Shown piece after piece: positions 1 through 7,404 of a stretch of DNA of 8,620 nucleotides (position 1 is its first letter; the number at the start of each line of letters is the position of its first letter). Source of the DNA: Chitinophagaceae bacterium (GTDB taxonomy: Bacteria; Bacteroidota; Bacteroidia; Chitinophagales; Chitinophagaceae); NCBI GenBank assembly GCA_947442905.1, contig CANEWV010000049.1, positions 1 to 8,620 on the forward strand, given 5' to 3'. The position numbers were made by a program, and so were the translations under genes. The notes under the pieces were generated by a model. It was not told where the DNA came from. It did not search any database and worked only from the letters and a program-made list of their open reading frames with translations.

Positions 1-39
1 GATTTATTTAAAGAGGAAGATGAACTTTTAAATAAATAA
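1..39 (+). CDS. ftsA: C-terminal end of a gene upstream of ftsZ, probably ftsA (partial)
   Basis: Frame 1 is open from the first base and ends at TAA 37-39, giving the 12-residue tail DLFKEEDELLNK. The acidic, charged tail and the position 53 bases upstream of ftsZ on the same strand fit the end of FtsA, the actin-like membrane anchor of FtsZ, which precedes ftsZ in the division and cell-wall cluster of most bacteria. Too little of the protein is present to show any FtsA domain, so the name rests on gene order alone. It could be another gene. Confidence 0.55.
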   Translation, partial: DLFKEEDELLNK

Positions 40-92
40 AAACGAACCCTTTTACGATACCCATTTCATTCTAACTTTCTAAACTCGTTTAT

Positions 93-2195
93 ATGATTCA
101 CTTCGATCTTCCTAAACAAAAATCCTCGATCATTAAAGTACTTGGTGTTGGTGGAGGCGGAAGCAACGCAGTTAACTTCATGTTTGATCAAAATATTGAA
201 GGTGTTGATTTCATTATTTGTAATACAGATGCTAAAGCCATTGAGCAGAGTCGCATTCCCAATAAAATTCAGTTAGGCCCACACCTTACCCAAGGTTTAG
301 GCGCTGGCGCAAATCCAGAAGTTGGTAAATTAGCCACCGAAGAATCGCTTGAAGAAATCAAGCGCATTTTAGAAGTGAATACTAAAATGGCTTTTATTAC
401 TGTTGGTATGGGAGGTGGAACTGGTACTGGCGGAGCACCTATCATTGCACAAATTTGTAAAGACTTAGGCATTTTAACAGTAGGTATTGTTACAACACCG
501 TTTGGTTTTGAAGGCCCACGTCGTTTGCAACAAGCGCAAGAAGGTATTGCGCAGTTAAAGCCACACGTAGATACCTTACTTGTAATTAGCAACGATAAAT
601 TACGTATGCAATACGGTAATTTAAAAATGAAAGAAGCATTTGGTAAGGCTGACAATGTATTAGCCACTGCTGCTAAATGTATCACCGATATTATTAATAG
701 TAGAGGTCATATTATTGTTGACTTTGCAGACGTTTGTACCGTAATGAAAAATGGTGGTGTTGCTATTTTAGGTAAAGCAGAAGTAGAAGGAGAAAACAGA
801 GCACAACTTGCTATCGAAGAAGCCATTGCATCTCCACTTTTAAATGATAGCGATATCAAAGGCGCTAAATGGATTTTAATTAATATCAATAGTGCCGAAG
901 GTGATCATGAATGCACCATGGATGAATTGGAAATTATTAATAATCACCTACGCATGCAAGCCGGAGAAGATACGGATGTAATTGTGGGAATGGGTTACGA
1001 TAATACGTTGGATAAAAAAATTGGTATCACACTTGTTGCAACAGGATTTGAACATAAAGATCCATTTGCAATAAGTCCGGCAAGTACAAAAGCGGTTCCT
1101 CAAGAAGAAAAAATTGTAATGACGCTTCAAACTGAGCAAACTGCTCAGGCTCCTGTGATTAGTTTTGTTGAACCAGAACCTGTTGTTGAAGAAGTGGCTC
1201 CTGTTGTAGAACCAGTTCTTGCACCTGTTTTTGAACTTCCTACCATGCAAGCACTTGTACAACAATCTTTACCGCTTGAGCAAAACGATCCTTTTATGAT
1301 GCGTCCAACATTTACAGCACCTGTTGTAGAAGTAGAAGCACCAGTAGTAGCGTATGTTGCACCCGTAGAAGAAATTGCGCCTATCGTTGAAGAACGCTAT
1401 GTACTTCAATTTGAATTAAGCCCAGAAATTACTGAAGAAGTTGAACTACCAGTAATAGAAGTGGAACCAGAAATTGTTGTTCCACCTGTTACTGCATCAG
1501 AAGCTTTGCTTCAGTTTACAGTAAACGATACACCAACGGCAACCGCATCAAGTGCCGCTGCATTTACGGGTACTATTTTAAATAAGCCTACCAATATTTA
1601 TGCAGAAGAAACGCAAGCGCCTGCAAAGGTAGTGCGTGTGCAAGAAATTGCGCCGCCAGAAGTAATTGTACCCGTTACTCCAATTGCTGTAGGTATTGCA
1701 TCATCTGTCGCTTATATCGCTCCAAATCCAATGACAGCGCAACCTGCATCAGAAGCGCCTGTACAACAGTCTTATAGAACATCATTTGGCGAGTCGTTGA
1801 ATGAGTTAGAAGAAGATGCGGAGTTAGGACTTTGCGATATGGAATTAATTGAAAAACCTGAAATGCCTTCTTATAGTCAGGCCACCAATATGGCAGCTCC
1901 TGCTTCTTTTATTGATGACTCGATGTTTGATGATGCAGAAGAGCAAAAGCGCAGAGCTGCAGAGCGCATCCAAAAATTACGCAACCTTTCTTTTAATATG
2001 AGTAGCGGTGGTGCAGATTCTGGTAGTGAATTTGACAATGTACCTGCGTATGTTAGAAGAAATATGGAACTTTTTGGAAGTACCCTTACTACTGTAGAAG
2101 ATTTTTACAGTAAGTATACGGTAGGTAAAGACGAAAAAGATCAAACACAAATATCAACGCTGAATACCTTTTTACACGGTAAGAAGCCCGATTAA
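93..2195 (+). CDS. ftsZ: Cell division protein FtsZ (long-linker form)
   Basis: Tubulin-like GTPase that polymerises into the Z-ring at midcell. Of 700 residues, about 10-322 are the GTPase and C-terminal tubulin-like domains. Visible motifs are the glycine-rich GVGGGGSNAVN (18-28), the tubulin signature GGGTGTGG (107-114), and FEGPRR with the nucleotide-contacting Glu140 and Arg144. In the T7 loop, IVDFAD keeps Asp210 and Asp213, but the usual Asn is Ile208, which is unusual. A Val/Pro/Glu-rich linker runs from about 325 to 645. The conserved FtsA-binding type peptide NVPAYVRR (649-656) follows, then a further 44 residues ending in FLHGKKPD. The protein is far longer than the roughly 380 residues of E. 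coli FtsZ because of the linker, as is common in Bacteroidota. The start is fixed by MIHFDLPK, familiar from related FtsZ proteins. No Shine-Dalgarno sequence is seen. It follows the probable ftsA and is closed by a strong terminator. Confidence 0.98.
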   Translation: MIHFDLPKQKSSIIKVLGVGGGGSNAVNFMFDQNIEGVDFIICNTDAKAIEQSRIPNKIQLGPHLTQGLGAGANPEVGKLATEESLEEIKRILEVNTKMAFITVGMGGGTGTGGAPIIAQICKDLGILTVGIVTTPFGFEGPRRLQQAQEGIAQLKPHVDTLLVISNDKLRMQYGNLKMKEAFGKADNVLATAAKCITDIINSRGHIIVDFADVCTVMKNGGVAILGKAEVEGENRAQLAIEEAIASPLLNDSDIKGAKWILININSAEGDHECTMDELEIINNHLRMQAGEDTDVIVGMGYDNTLDKKIGITLVATGFEHKDPFAISPASTKAVPQEEKIVMTLQTEQTAQAPVISFVEPEPVVEEVAPVVEPVLAPVFELPTMQALVQQSLPLEQNDPFMMRPTFTAPVVEVEAPVVAYVAPVEEIAPIVEERYVLQFELSPEITEEVELPVIEVEPEIVVPPVTASEALLQFTVNDTPTATASSAAAFTGTILNKPTNIYAEETQAPAKVVRVQEIAPPEVIVPVTPIAVGIASSVAYIAPNPMTAQPASEAPVQQSYRTSFGESLNELEEDAELGLCDMELIEKPEMPSYSQATNMAAPASFIDDSMFDDAEEQKRRAAERIQKLRNLSFNMSSGGADSGSEFDNVPAYVRRNMELFGSTLTTVEDFYSKYTVGKDEKDQTQISTLNTFLHGKKPD
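1143..1502 (+). repeat. Degenerate Val/Pro/Glu-rich repeats in the FtsZ linker
   Basis: FtsZ residues 351-470 consist of loosely repeated Pro-Val-Val-Glu and Ala-Pro-Val blocks (for example VVEEVAPVVEPVLAPV and EAPVVAYVAPVEEIAP). The DNA shows matching imperfect repeats such as GCACCTGTTGTAGAA. The region should be disordered. Short aromatic/leucine patches, VLQFEL (437-442) and LLQFTV (472-477), break the pattern and could be contact points. That last point is inference. Confidence 0.6.
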
Positions 2196-2234
2196 TAGCA
2201 TGTAACTTTGTTTTAGCCTGGTGATTTTAGTTGT

Positions 2235-2267
2235 AGATCCCAACCTTTTGGTTGGGATCTTTGTTTA
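2235..2267 (+). terminator. Strong intrinsic terminator after ftsZ
   Basis: AGATCCCAACC (2235-2245) and GGTTGGGATCT (2250-2260) form a perfect 11-bp stem around a TTTT loop. The T-rich tract TTTGTTTAT overlaps and follows the 3' arm. It lies 40 bases after the ftsZ stop and 27 bases before the next start codon, so it should separate the ftsA-ftsZ transcript from the epimerase gene. Confidence 0.93.
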
Positions 2268-2289
2268 TACACTATTAAGCTTAATTTAC
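2260..2289 (+). promoter_or_regulatory. Candidate Bacteroidota promoter for the epimerase gene
   Basis: TTTG (2260-2263), an 18-base spacer and TAATTTAC (2282-2289) resemble the Bacteroidota pattern TTG-N17-23-TAnnTTTG; the last two bases of the -7 box do not match. The start codon at 2294 is only 4 bases beyond the box, so a transcript from here would be nearly leaderless. A perfect 12-bp palindrome, ATTAAGCTTAAT (2274-2285), overlaps the spacer and -7 box and could be an operator. The -33 element also overlaps the tail of the ftsZ terminator. The match is partial and untested. Confidence 0.35.
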
Positions 2290-2293
2290 AGAT

Positions 2294-3244
2294 ATGGCGC
2301 GCGTATTAATAACAGGAGGGACAGGGCTAGTAGGAACGGCAGTTAAAAATTTACTCTTGCAAAAAGGGTACGAAGTCGTTTTACTTACAAGGTCTACTAT
2401 GTCTGACAAGGGCTATGCCCACTGGGATATTAATGCCGGAACTATTGATGCTACTGCTATTGCAGCTGCCGATTATATTATTCATTTAGCAGGTGCTGGC
2501 GTTGCAGATAAGCGCTGGAGCGTGGCGCGTAAGCAAGAAATTTTAGAAAGCCGTACAAAAAGTAGTGCAGTACTTGTAAAAGCTTTAGAAGAGACGCCCA
2601 ATAAAGTAAAAGCGGTTATTAGTGCATCGGCCATTGGATGGTATGGTCCAGATAAAAATAGTCATAGTAATAACGCGCATAACAACGATTTAGCAGCGCA
2701 AGGTTTTGTAGAAACAGATCCTTCCTATCCCGATTTTTTAGGAACTACATGTGCCGCATGGGAGGCATCAATTGCACCCGTTACCGCAAATACAAATGGT
2801 TTACAAAAAAGGTTGGTATGCCTTCGCACAGGTATTGTTTTAAGTAAACACGGTGGTGCCTTAAAAGAATTTTTAAAACCGTTGGCGTTAAGAATGGCTG
2901 CTGTATTAGGTAACGGTAAGCAAATGATTAGCTGGATTGATGTTAGAGATTTAGCAAAAATGTTTGTGTATGCCATCGAACATGAGAATATGAGCGGCAG
3001 CTATAATGCAGTGGCACCAGTACCTGTAAGCAATAAATGCCTTACGCAAACCCTTGCAAGCGTACTTTACGGCAATTTTTATATGACTGCGTATGTACCT
3101 AGTTTTATATTAAAAATAATGCTTGGTGAAATGAGTATTGAAGTACTAAAAAGTACTACGGTATCTCCACAAAAAATACAAGACGCCGGTTTTGTATTTG
3201 ATTATCCTATAATTTCAAAAAGTTTATCGACCCTCGATTTATAA
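2294..3244 (+). CDS. TIGR01777 family SDR epimerase (YfcH/SDR39U1-like)
   Basis: Extended short-chain dehydrogenase-like protein of 316 residues. The N-terminal Rossmann dinucleotide-binding motif is GGTGLVG (8-14). Family-typical blocks follow in order: HLAGAGVADKRWS (64-76), SASAIGWYG (110-118), LRTGIVLSKHGGAL (177-190), GNGKQMISWIDVRDL (206-220), YNAVAPVPVSN (237-247), and a C-terminal DUF1731-like end with LGEMS (277-281) and DAGFVFDYP (297-305). The family is widespread and probably cytoplasmic; its physiological substrate is not established. The length slightly exceeds the usual 295-300 residues, partly because of an Asn/His-rich segment (about 120-133). It stands alone between the ftsZ terminator and a convergent junction, so it looks monocistronic. 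The start codon follows a candidate promoter with almost no leader. Confidence 0.93.
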   Translation: MARVLITGGTGLVGTAVKNLLLQKGYEVVLLTRSTMSDKGYAHWDINAGTIDATAIAAADYIIHLAGAGVADKRWSVARKQEILESRTKSSAVLVKALEETPNKVKAVISASAIGWYGPDKNSHSNNAHNNDLAAQGFVETDPSYPDFLGTTCAAWEASIAPVTANTNGLQKRLVCLRTGIVLSKHGGALKEFLKPLALRMAAVLGNGKQMISWIDVRDLAKMFVYAIEHENMSGSYNAVAPVPVSNKCLTQTLASVLYGNFYMTAYVPSFILKIMLGEMSIEVLKSTTVSPQKIQDAGFVFDYPIISKSLSTLDL

Positions 3245-3257
3245 ATTTCCTTCCGCT

Positions 3258-3294
3258 ATTTATAAAATCCCATCAAGGTTTATAAATCTTTTTT
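3258..3294 (+). terminator. Probable terminator of the epimerase gene
   Basis: ATTTATAAA (3258-3266) and TTTATAAAT (3279-3287) can pair as a 9-bp all-A/T stem around a 12-base loop, followed by CTTTTTT (3288-3294). It starts 13 bases after the epimerase stop codon. The 3' arm overlaps the stop codon of the convergent permease gene. The stem is weak because it has no G-C pair, hence moderate confidence. Confidence 0.45.
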
Positions 3295-4113
3295 GCGGTG
3301 TAGGAAAAAGCACAACACCCAAATAGCTGTTGTAAGTAAAAGTGATAATGCAATTTGTGATGGCACTTCCGACAAAGATTTTTCGTAAGCTGTTTTTATA
3401 TCTTTCCCAAACCTACCTATAAACGCAGGAGCCACAATCATTCGGTCCGAAATTTCGAAAGGTAAATACCTGCCTATATCGCCACCAATTTTTGCAGCTT
3501 TTACTTTTAAATAGCCAGTAGCAATATTTTCAACAATGAGGTAATAAAACAAAAAAATACCGAGTGCAATAAACGCTTTTTTAATAAGATAGCCTAGTAA
3601 AAAAGCAATAGAAAGCTGCGCAAAGGTTTGCAAGAAAAAAAGCCCAATATAATAAGATTGCTCCCACATTTTAGTTGCATCAAATGTATCTGCATAGATG
3701 CTAAAACCAATGGCAACAAGGGCGTAGAGCAGGGTAGTGATAGCGCTAACAATGAAAACGTCAATTAATTTACTGGCCATAAATTGACCCCTAGTCCAGC
3801 CATCAATAACATTTTGCCTTTGTGTTTTGTACTGGTACTCATTGGTTACCAGCATAATAACAAGTATCGAAGGTAGGATTACAAAAAACGATGAAATATA
3901 TGCTACCGTATGCCAGGTTTCAGGAAACGCAAAGGGGTTGCCTAAAAACATTTTTGCCAGCATCTGTGTACCTTTTTGCGTTGTAATGTCTAGGTATACA
4001 TTATAAAACATGAGGTTGGCAGCAGGGTAGGTAAGAAGCACAATAATAAGCATGGCCCAAAAGGCTGGATACTTTTTAATTTTAAGCCATTCTATTTGTA
4101 TGAGTGAAAACAT
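3280..4113 (-). CDS. ABC-2 type transporter permease subunit
   Basis: Integral membrane protein of 277 residues with six predicted hydrophobic segments, at about 17-37, 69-90, 117-139, 153-176, 178-198 and 253-270. The pattern NEYQYKTQRQNVIDGWTR (91-108) between segments 2 and 3 matches the ABC-2 permease theme of an EY..T-R loop followed by a helix starting near SK. A soluble loop lies between segments 5 and 6 (about 200-250), and the protein ends in a basic tail. It begins 10 bases after the stop of the ATPase gene at 4124-5020, so the two very likely form one exporter with permease and ATPase as separate chains. Related BcrAB/NatAB-type pairs export peptides, antibiotics or ions. The substrate here cannot be read from the sequence. 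Confidence 0.88.
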   Translation of the reverse strand: MFSLIQIEWLKIKKYPAFWAMLIIVLLTYPAANLMFYNVYLDITTQKGTQMLAKMFLGNPFAFPETWHTVAYISSFFVILPSILVIMLVTNEYQYKTQRQNVIDGWTRGQFMASKLIDVFIVSAITTLLYALVAIGFSIYADTFDATKMWEQSYYIGLFFLQTFAQLSIAFLLGYLIKKAFIALGIFLFYYLIVENIATGYLKVKAAKIGGDIGRYLPFEISDRMIVAPAFIGRFGKDIKTAYEKSLSEVPSQIALSLLLTTAIWVLCFFLHRKKDL

Positions 4114-4123
4114 AATGTTTGCG

Positions 4124-5020
4124 TTAGTCGTTGGTTAATTCAAAAAATTTAGTTTCTAAACTTTTCTTTTTGAGTTGTAATTGTTGTAGCGTAATACCTT
4201 TGTCAAAACAGTATTTATTAATATGGTCTAGTTGCGCTGTTCCAACTGGGTAAAATAATTGGAGGCAGCTTGGGTGTTTTTTTACTTTGGTAAAACCGCC
4301 CATATCTTGCACCATATTTTCAAGCGCATCATTATCAGCAGCTGCAATTTCTACAATATCTTCCTGTGCGAGTACTTCATCTACTGGGCCTGCTGTTAAC
4401 AGGTTTCCTTTTTTTAAGATGGCCACGTGGGTGCACACTTTTTCCACTTCGTCTAGTAAATGGCTGGCCATAATAATGGTTTTACCAGATGCTGCTAACG
4501 ATTTTATGAGCTCTCTGATTTCGGCGATACCTACCGGATCTAATCCATTGGTAGGCTCATCAAACACAAGTACATTGGGGTTCCCAAGCAAAGCGGCACC
4601 AATGGCAAGGCGCTGTTTCATACCTAAACTGTAACTGCTAAACTTACTGTTTTTGCGCTCATATAATTTTACAATGCGTAACACTTCATCAATATCTGCG
4701 CTATTACCCCTGCCACTGATGGCTTGTGTAATTTTTAAATTATCTACAGCAGAGAGGTAGTGGTAAAAATTAGGCGTTTCTAGTAAAGAGCCAATTTGTT
4801 TTCTGTTATTGGTTTGTGGCGAATTGCCAAACCAACTAAACTTACCCGTATCGGCGTGGAGTACATCTAAAATAATACTAAGTAGTGTGGTTTTACCACT
4901 GCCGTTAGGCCCTAGTATACCAAACACAGCACCAGCAGGCACTTCAAAACTCACGCCATCAAGTGCCGTAAGTTTACCGTAGTTTTTTGAAACACCGGTA
5001 ATCGTTAAAATAGGATGCAT
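4124..5020 (-). CDS. ABC transporter ATP-binding protein, BcrA/CcmA-type
   Basis: Cytoplasmic ATPase of an ABC-2 exporter, 298 residues. Walker A is GPNGSGKT (37-44), the signature is SLGMKQ (131-136) in the form common in bacitracin-type exporters, Walker B is VLVFDEP (150-156) with the D-loop GLDP (159-162), and the switch His187 lies in ASHLLDE. The Q-loop position reads LLETPNFY (79-86), with Glu where many ABC ATPases have Gln, as often seen in BcrA-type proteins. All catalytic elements are present, so it should be active. The C-terminal 80 residues are a family-specific extension. It lies 8 bases after the FadN-type gene and 10 bases before its permease, so all three are probably co-transcribed. 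Confidence 0.94.
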   Translation of the reverse strand: MHPILTITGVSKNYGKLTALDGVSFEVPAGAVFGILGPNGSGKTTLLSIILDVLHADTGKFSWFGNSPQTNNRKQIGSLLETPNFYHYLSAVDNLKITQAISGRGNSADIDEVLRIVKLYERKNSKFSSYSLGMKQRLAIGAALLGNPNVLVFDEPTNGLDPVGIAEIRELIKSLAASGKTIIMASHLLDEVEKVCTHVAILKKGNLLTAGPVDEVLAQEDIVEIAAADNDALENMVQDMGGFTKVKKHPSCLQLFYPVGTAQLDHINKYCFDKGITLQQLQLKKKSLETKFFELTND

Positions 5021-5028
5021 AGAAAAAA

Positions 5029-7404
5029 TTAATTTCTGATGGGTCTACCGCTTTTTAAAACACTTTGAATGCGCTCTAGTGTTTTTTTCTCGCCGCATAA
5101 ACTTAAAAAAGCTTCTCGCTCTAAATCTAGTAAATATTGTTCAGATACCAGGCTTTGTTCGCTAAGGTCGCCACCGCACATCACATACGCTAGTTTTTTT
5201 GCCACAACTGCATCATGTGCAGTAGCATAGCCTGCTTTTTGCATCCCATTGATACCTGCAAGAAGTGCGCCTAGCGCAGATCTTCCTAGTACTTTTACAT
5301 CTTTGCGTACAGTTGGCATGGTATAACCTTGTGCATGTAAATCCATTACCGACGATTTTGCAGTAGCAATACGCCTACCCATATTCATAACAATATGATC
5401 TTGTCCTTTTCTTAAAATGCCCATATCAAAAGCTTCTGCAGCTGATGTTGCTACTTTAGCTGTTGCAATGGATAAGAATCTATTTTTTAGTGTAATGGTT
5501 TCTGGTTCTTCGTCGTGCATTTCATCACCGGCGCGTAACACAAATTCTTTGGTGCCACCACCGCCTGGAATAAGTCCCACACCCAGTTCTACAAGTCCTA
5601 TATAGGTTTCTGCTGCAGCACAAACAACATCAGCATGAAGGCTCATTTCGCAGGCGCCACCAAGCGTTAGCGCGTGTGGCGCAACAGCTACCGGTATACT
5701 AGAATAACGCATACGCATCATGGTGTTTTGGAACATTCTGATGGCCATGTCTAACTCATCGTATTCCTGCTCAATAGCAAGCATAAATATCATACCTACG
5801 TTAGCACCCGCACTAAAGTTGGGGCCTTCATTGGCAATAACAAGTCCATTAAATTTTTCTTCCGATAAGGTAATGGCTTTATTAAGTCCTTCAAGTACTT
5901 CTCCACCAATGCTATTCATTTTTGAATTCCACTCAAACCCAGCGATACCATCACCAATATCATATAAACGACAAGCACTATTTTTCCAAACCAGTTTGTC
6001 TGCTTTATTTTTTAATACTAAAAATGCATCACCACCAGGGAGCGCTTTGTAAACACCCGACGCAACATCGTAACACAATTTTTTTCCGTTTTCTACTTTG
6101 TAAAAACTAGTAATGCCATTTGCTAGCATGGTGTCTACCCATGGCGCAACGGCGTGCCCAGCGGCTTTCATGGCTGCTACTGTTTTTGTAACACCAAGTG
6201 TGTCCCAACTTTCAAAGGCACCAATTTCCCAACCAAAACCAGCCATCATAGCGTCATCTACACGGTAGAGTTCGTCACTAATTTCTGGAATGCGGTGTGC
6301 AATATAAGCGAACAAACCATAGTGAAATGCTTTGTAAAAATCGCCAGCTTTATCTGGTGACGCTTGTAATAATTGAAGTCTTTGTTTTAAATCCTCAATG
6401 GGTTTAGCGGCTTCTAGGCTTGCAAATTTTGGTTTATTGCGTGCACCGTATTCGAGTGTTTGTAAATTGAGGGTTAAAATTTCTTTGCTTGCTTCACTTT
6501 TTAATTTCTTAAAAAATCCTTGACCTGTTTTATCGCCAAGCCAGTTGTTTGTAAGCATTTTTTCTAGCCACGTTGGAATATTAAAAATGGCGCGCGCCTC
6601 ATCTTGTGGGCAGTTGTCTGCAACACCTTTGGCAACCTTAACAAGTGTATCAATACCAACAATATCTGCCGTTCTAAATGTTGCCGATTTTGGTCTTCCA
6701 ATAATAGGTCCCGTTAGTGCTTCAATTTCATCGATGGTTAATCCTAATTTTTCCATGCTATTAAAAATGAGCATGATGCTAAACACCCCAATACGGTTGG
6801 CGATAAAGGCAGGCGTGTCTTTACAATGCACGGTTGTTTTTCCTAAAAAAATGTCACCATATTCCATTAAAAAATCTACTACCTCTGGGCTCGTATGTGG
6901 TGTAGGAATAATTTCTAATAAACGCAGGTAGCGTGGTGGATTAAAAAAGTGGGAACCACAAAAATGTTTTTTAAAATCTTCAGATCTTCCTTCTGCCATT
7001 AAATGTATTGGAATACCAGAAGTGTTAGAGGTAATAAGTGTACCTGGCTTTCTGTACTTTTCAATTTTTTCGTACATCATTTGTTTGATGTCGAGTCTTT
7101 CTACCACTACTTCAATAATCCAATCTACGCCCGCTATTTCTTGTAAGTTATCGTCAAAATTTCCTGTCGTAATTTTTTTAGCTGTTGCTTTTGTATAAAC
7201 AGGAGAAGGATTACTTTTTAATGCAGCTTGTAAAGCATCGTTCACGAGTTTGTTGCGCTCTGCTGGTTTGTTACTTTCCATGGCTTCTTTTGGAACCATA
7301 TCAAGTAGTAAAATATTGACACCGATACCTGCAAAATGACATGCAATACGGGAGCCCATTACACCGCTTCCTAAAATGGCAACTTTTTTAATACTACGCT
7401 TCAT
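5029..7404 (-). CDS. fadN: Bifunctional 3-hydroxyacyl-CoA dehydrogenase / enoyl-CoA hydratase (FadN-type)
   Basis: Catalyses two beta-oxidation steps: hydration of trans-2-enoyl-CoA and NAD-dependent oxidation of L-3-hydroxyacyl-CoA. It has 791 residues, with the dehydrogenase first and the hydratase second, the reverse of E. coli FadB and the order of Bacillus FadN (about 789 residues). The NAD-binding motif is GSGVMG (12-17). The dehydrogenase active site shows SNTSG (126-130), catalytic His152 in SHFFNP and Asn203 in FIANR. A second helical dehydrogenase domain covers about 355-435. The crotonase domain runs from about 480 to 690, with the oxyanion-hole segments FSAGAN (530-535) and LGGACE (581-586). 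Both catalytic glutamates, Glu586 and Glu606, are present, spaced by 20 as in crotonases. Nothing is missing. It heads a three-gene minus-strand operon; no thiolase or acyl-CoA dehydrogenase gene lies beside it within the window. Confidence 0.95.
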   Translation of the reverse strand: MKRSIKKVAILGSGVMGSRIACHFAGIGVNILLLDMVPKEAMESNKPAERNKLVNDALQAALKSNPSPVYTKATAKKITTGNFDDNLQEIAGVDWIIEVVVERLDIKQMMYEKIEKYRKPGTLITSNTSGIPIHLMAEGRSEDFKKHFCGSHFFNPPRYLRLLEIIPTPHTSPEVVDFLMEYGDIFLGKTTVHCKDTPAFIANRIGVFSIMLIFNSMEKLGLTIDEIEALTGPIIGRPKSATFRTADIVGIDTLVKVAKGVADNCPQDEARAIFNIPTWLEKMLTNNWLGDKTGQGFFKKLKSEASKEILTLNLQTLEYGARNKPKFASLEAAKPIEDLKQRLQLLQASPDKAGDFYKAFHYGLFAYIAHRIPEISDELYRVDDAMMAGFGWEIGAFESWDTLGVTKTVAAMKAAGHAVAPWVDTMLANGITSFYKVENGKKLCYDVASGVYKALPGGDAFLVLKNKADKLVWKNSACRLYDIGDGIAGFEWNSKMNSIGGEVLEGLNKAITLSEEKFNGLVIANEGPNFSAGANVGMIFMLAIEQEYDELDMAIRMFQNTMMRMRYSSIPVAVAPHALTLGGACEMSLHADVVCAAAETYIGLVELGVGLIPGGGGTKEFVLRAGDEMHDEEPETITLKNRFLSIATAKVATSAAEAFDMGILRKGQDHIVMNMGRRIATAKSSVMDLHAQGYTMPTVRKDVKVLGRSALGALLAGINGMQKAGYATAHDAVVAKKLAYVMCGGDLSEQSLVSEQYLLDLEREAFLSLCGEKKTLERIQSVLKSGRPIRN

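Noticed and set aside
40..90. Inverted repeat AAACGA / TCGTTT in the ftsA-ftsZ gap (40-45 and 85-90)
   Set aside because: The arms are only 6 bases with 39 bases between them, which is easily chance. No terminator or riboswitch features are present.
269..685. Open frame of 138 codons on the minus strand inside ftsZ
   Set aside because: It is antisense to the most conserved part of ftsZ, its translation matches no family I recognise, and its openness follows from the codon use of ftsZ.
5417..6931. Several + strand open frames opposite the FadN-type gene
   Set aside because: They overlap each other and a fully conserved gene on the other strand, and their products are low-complexity with no recognisable domain.
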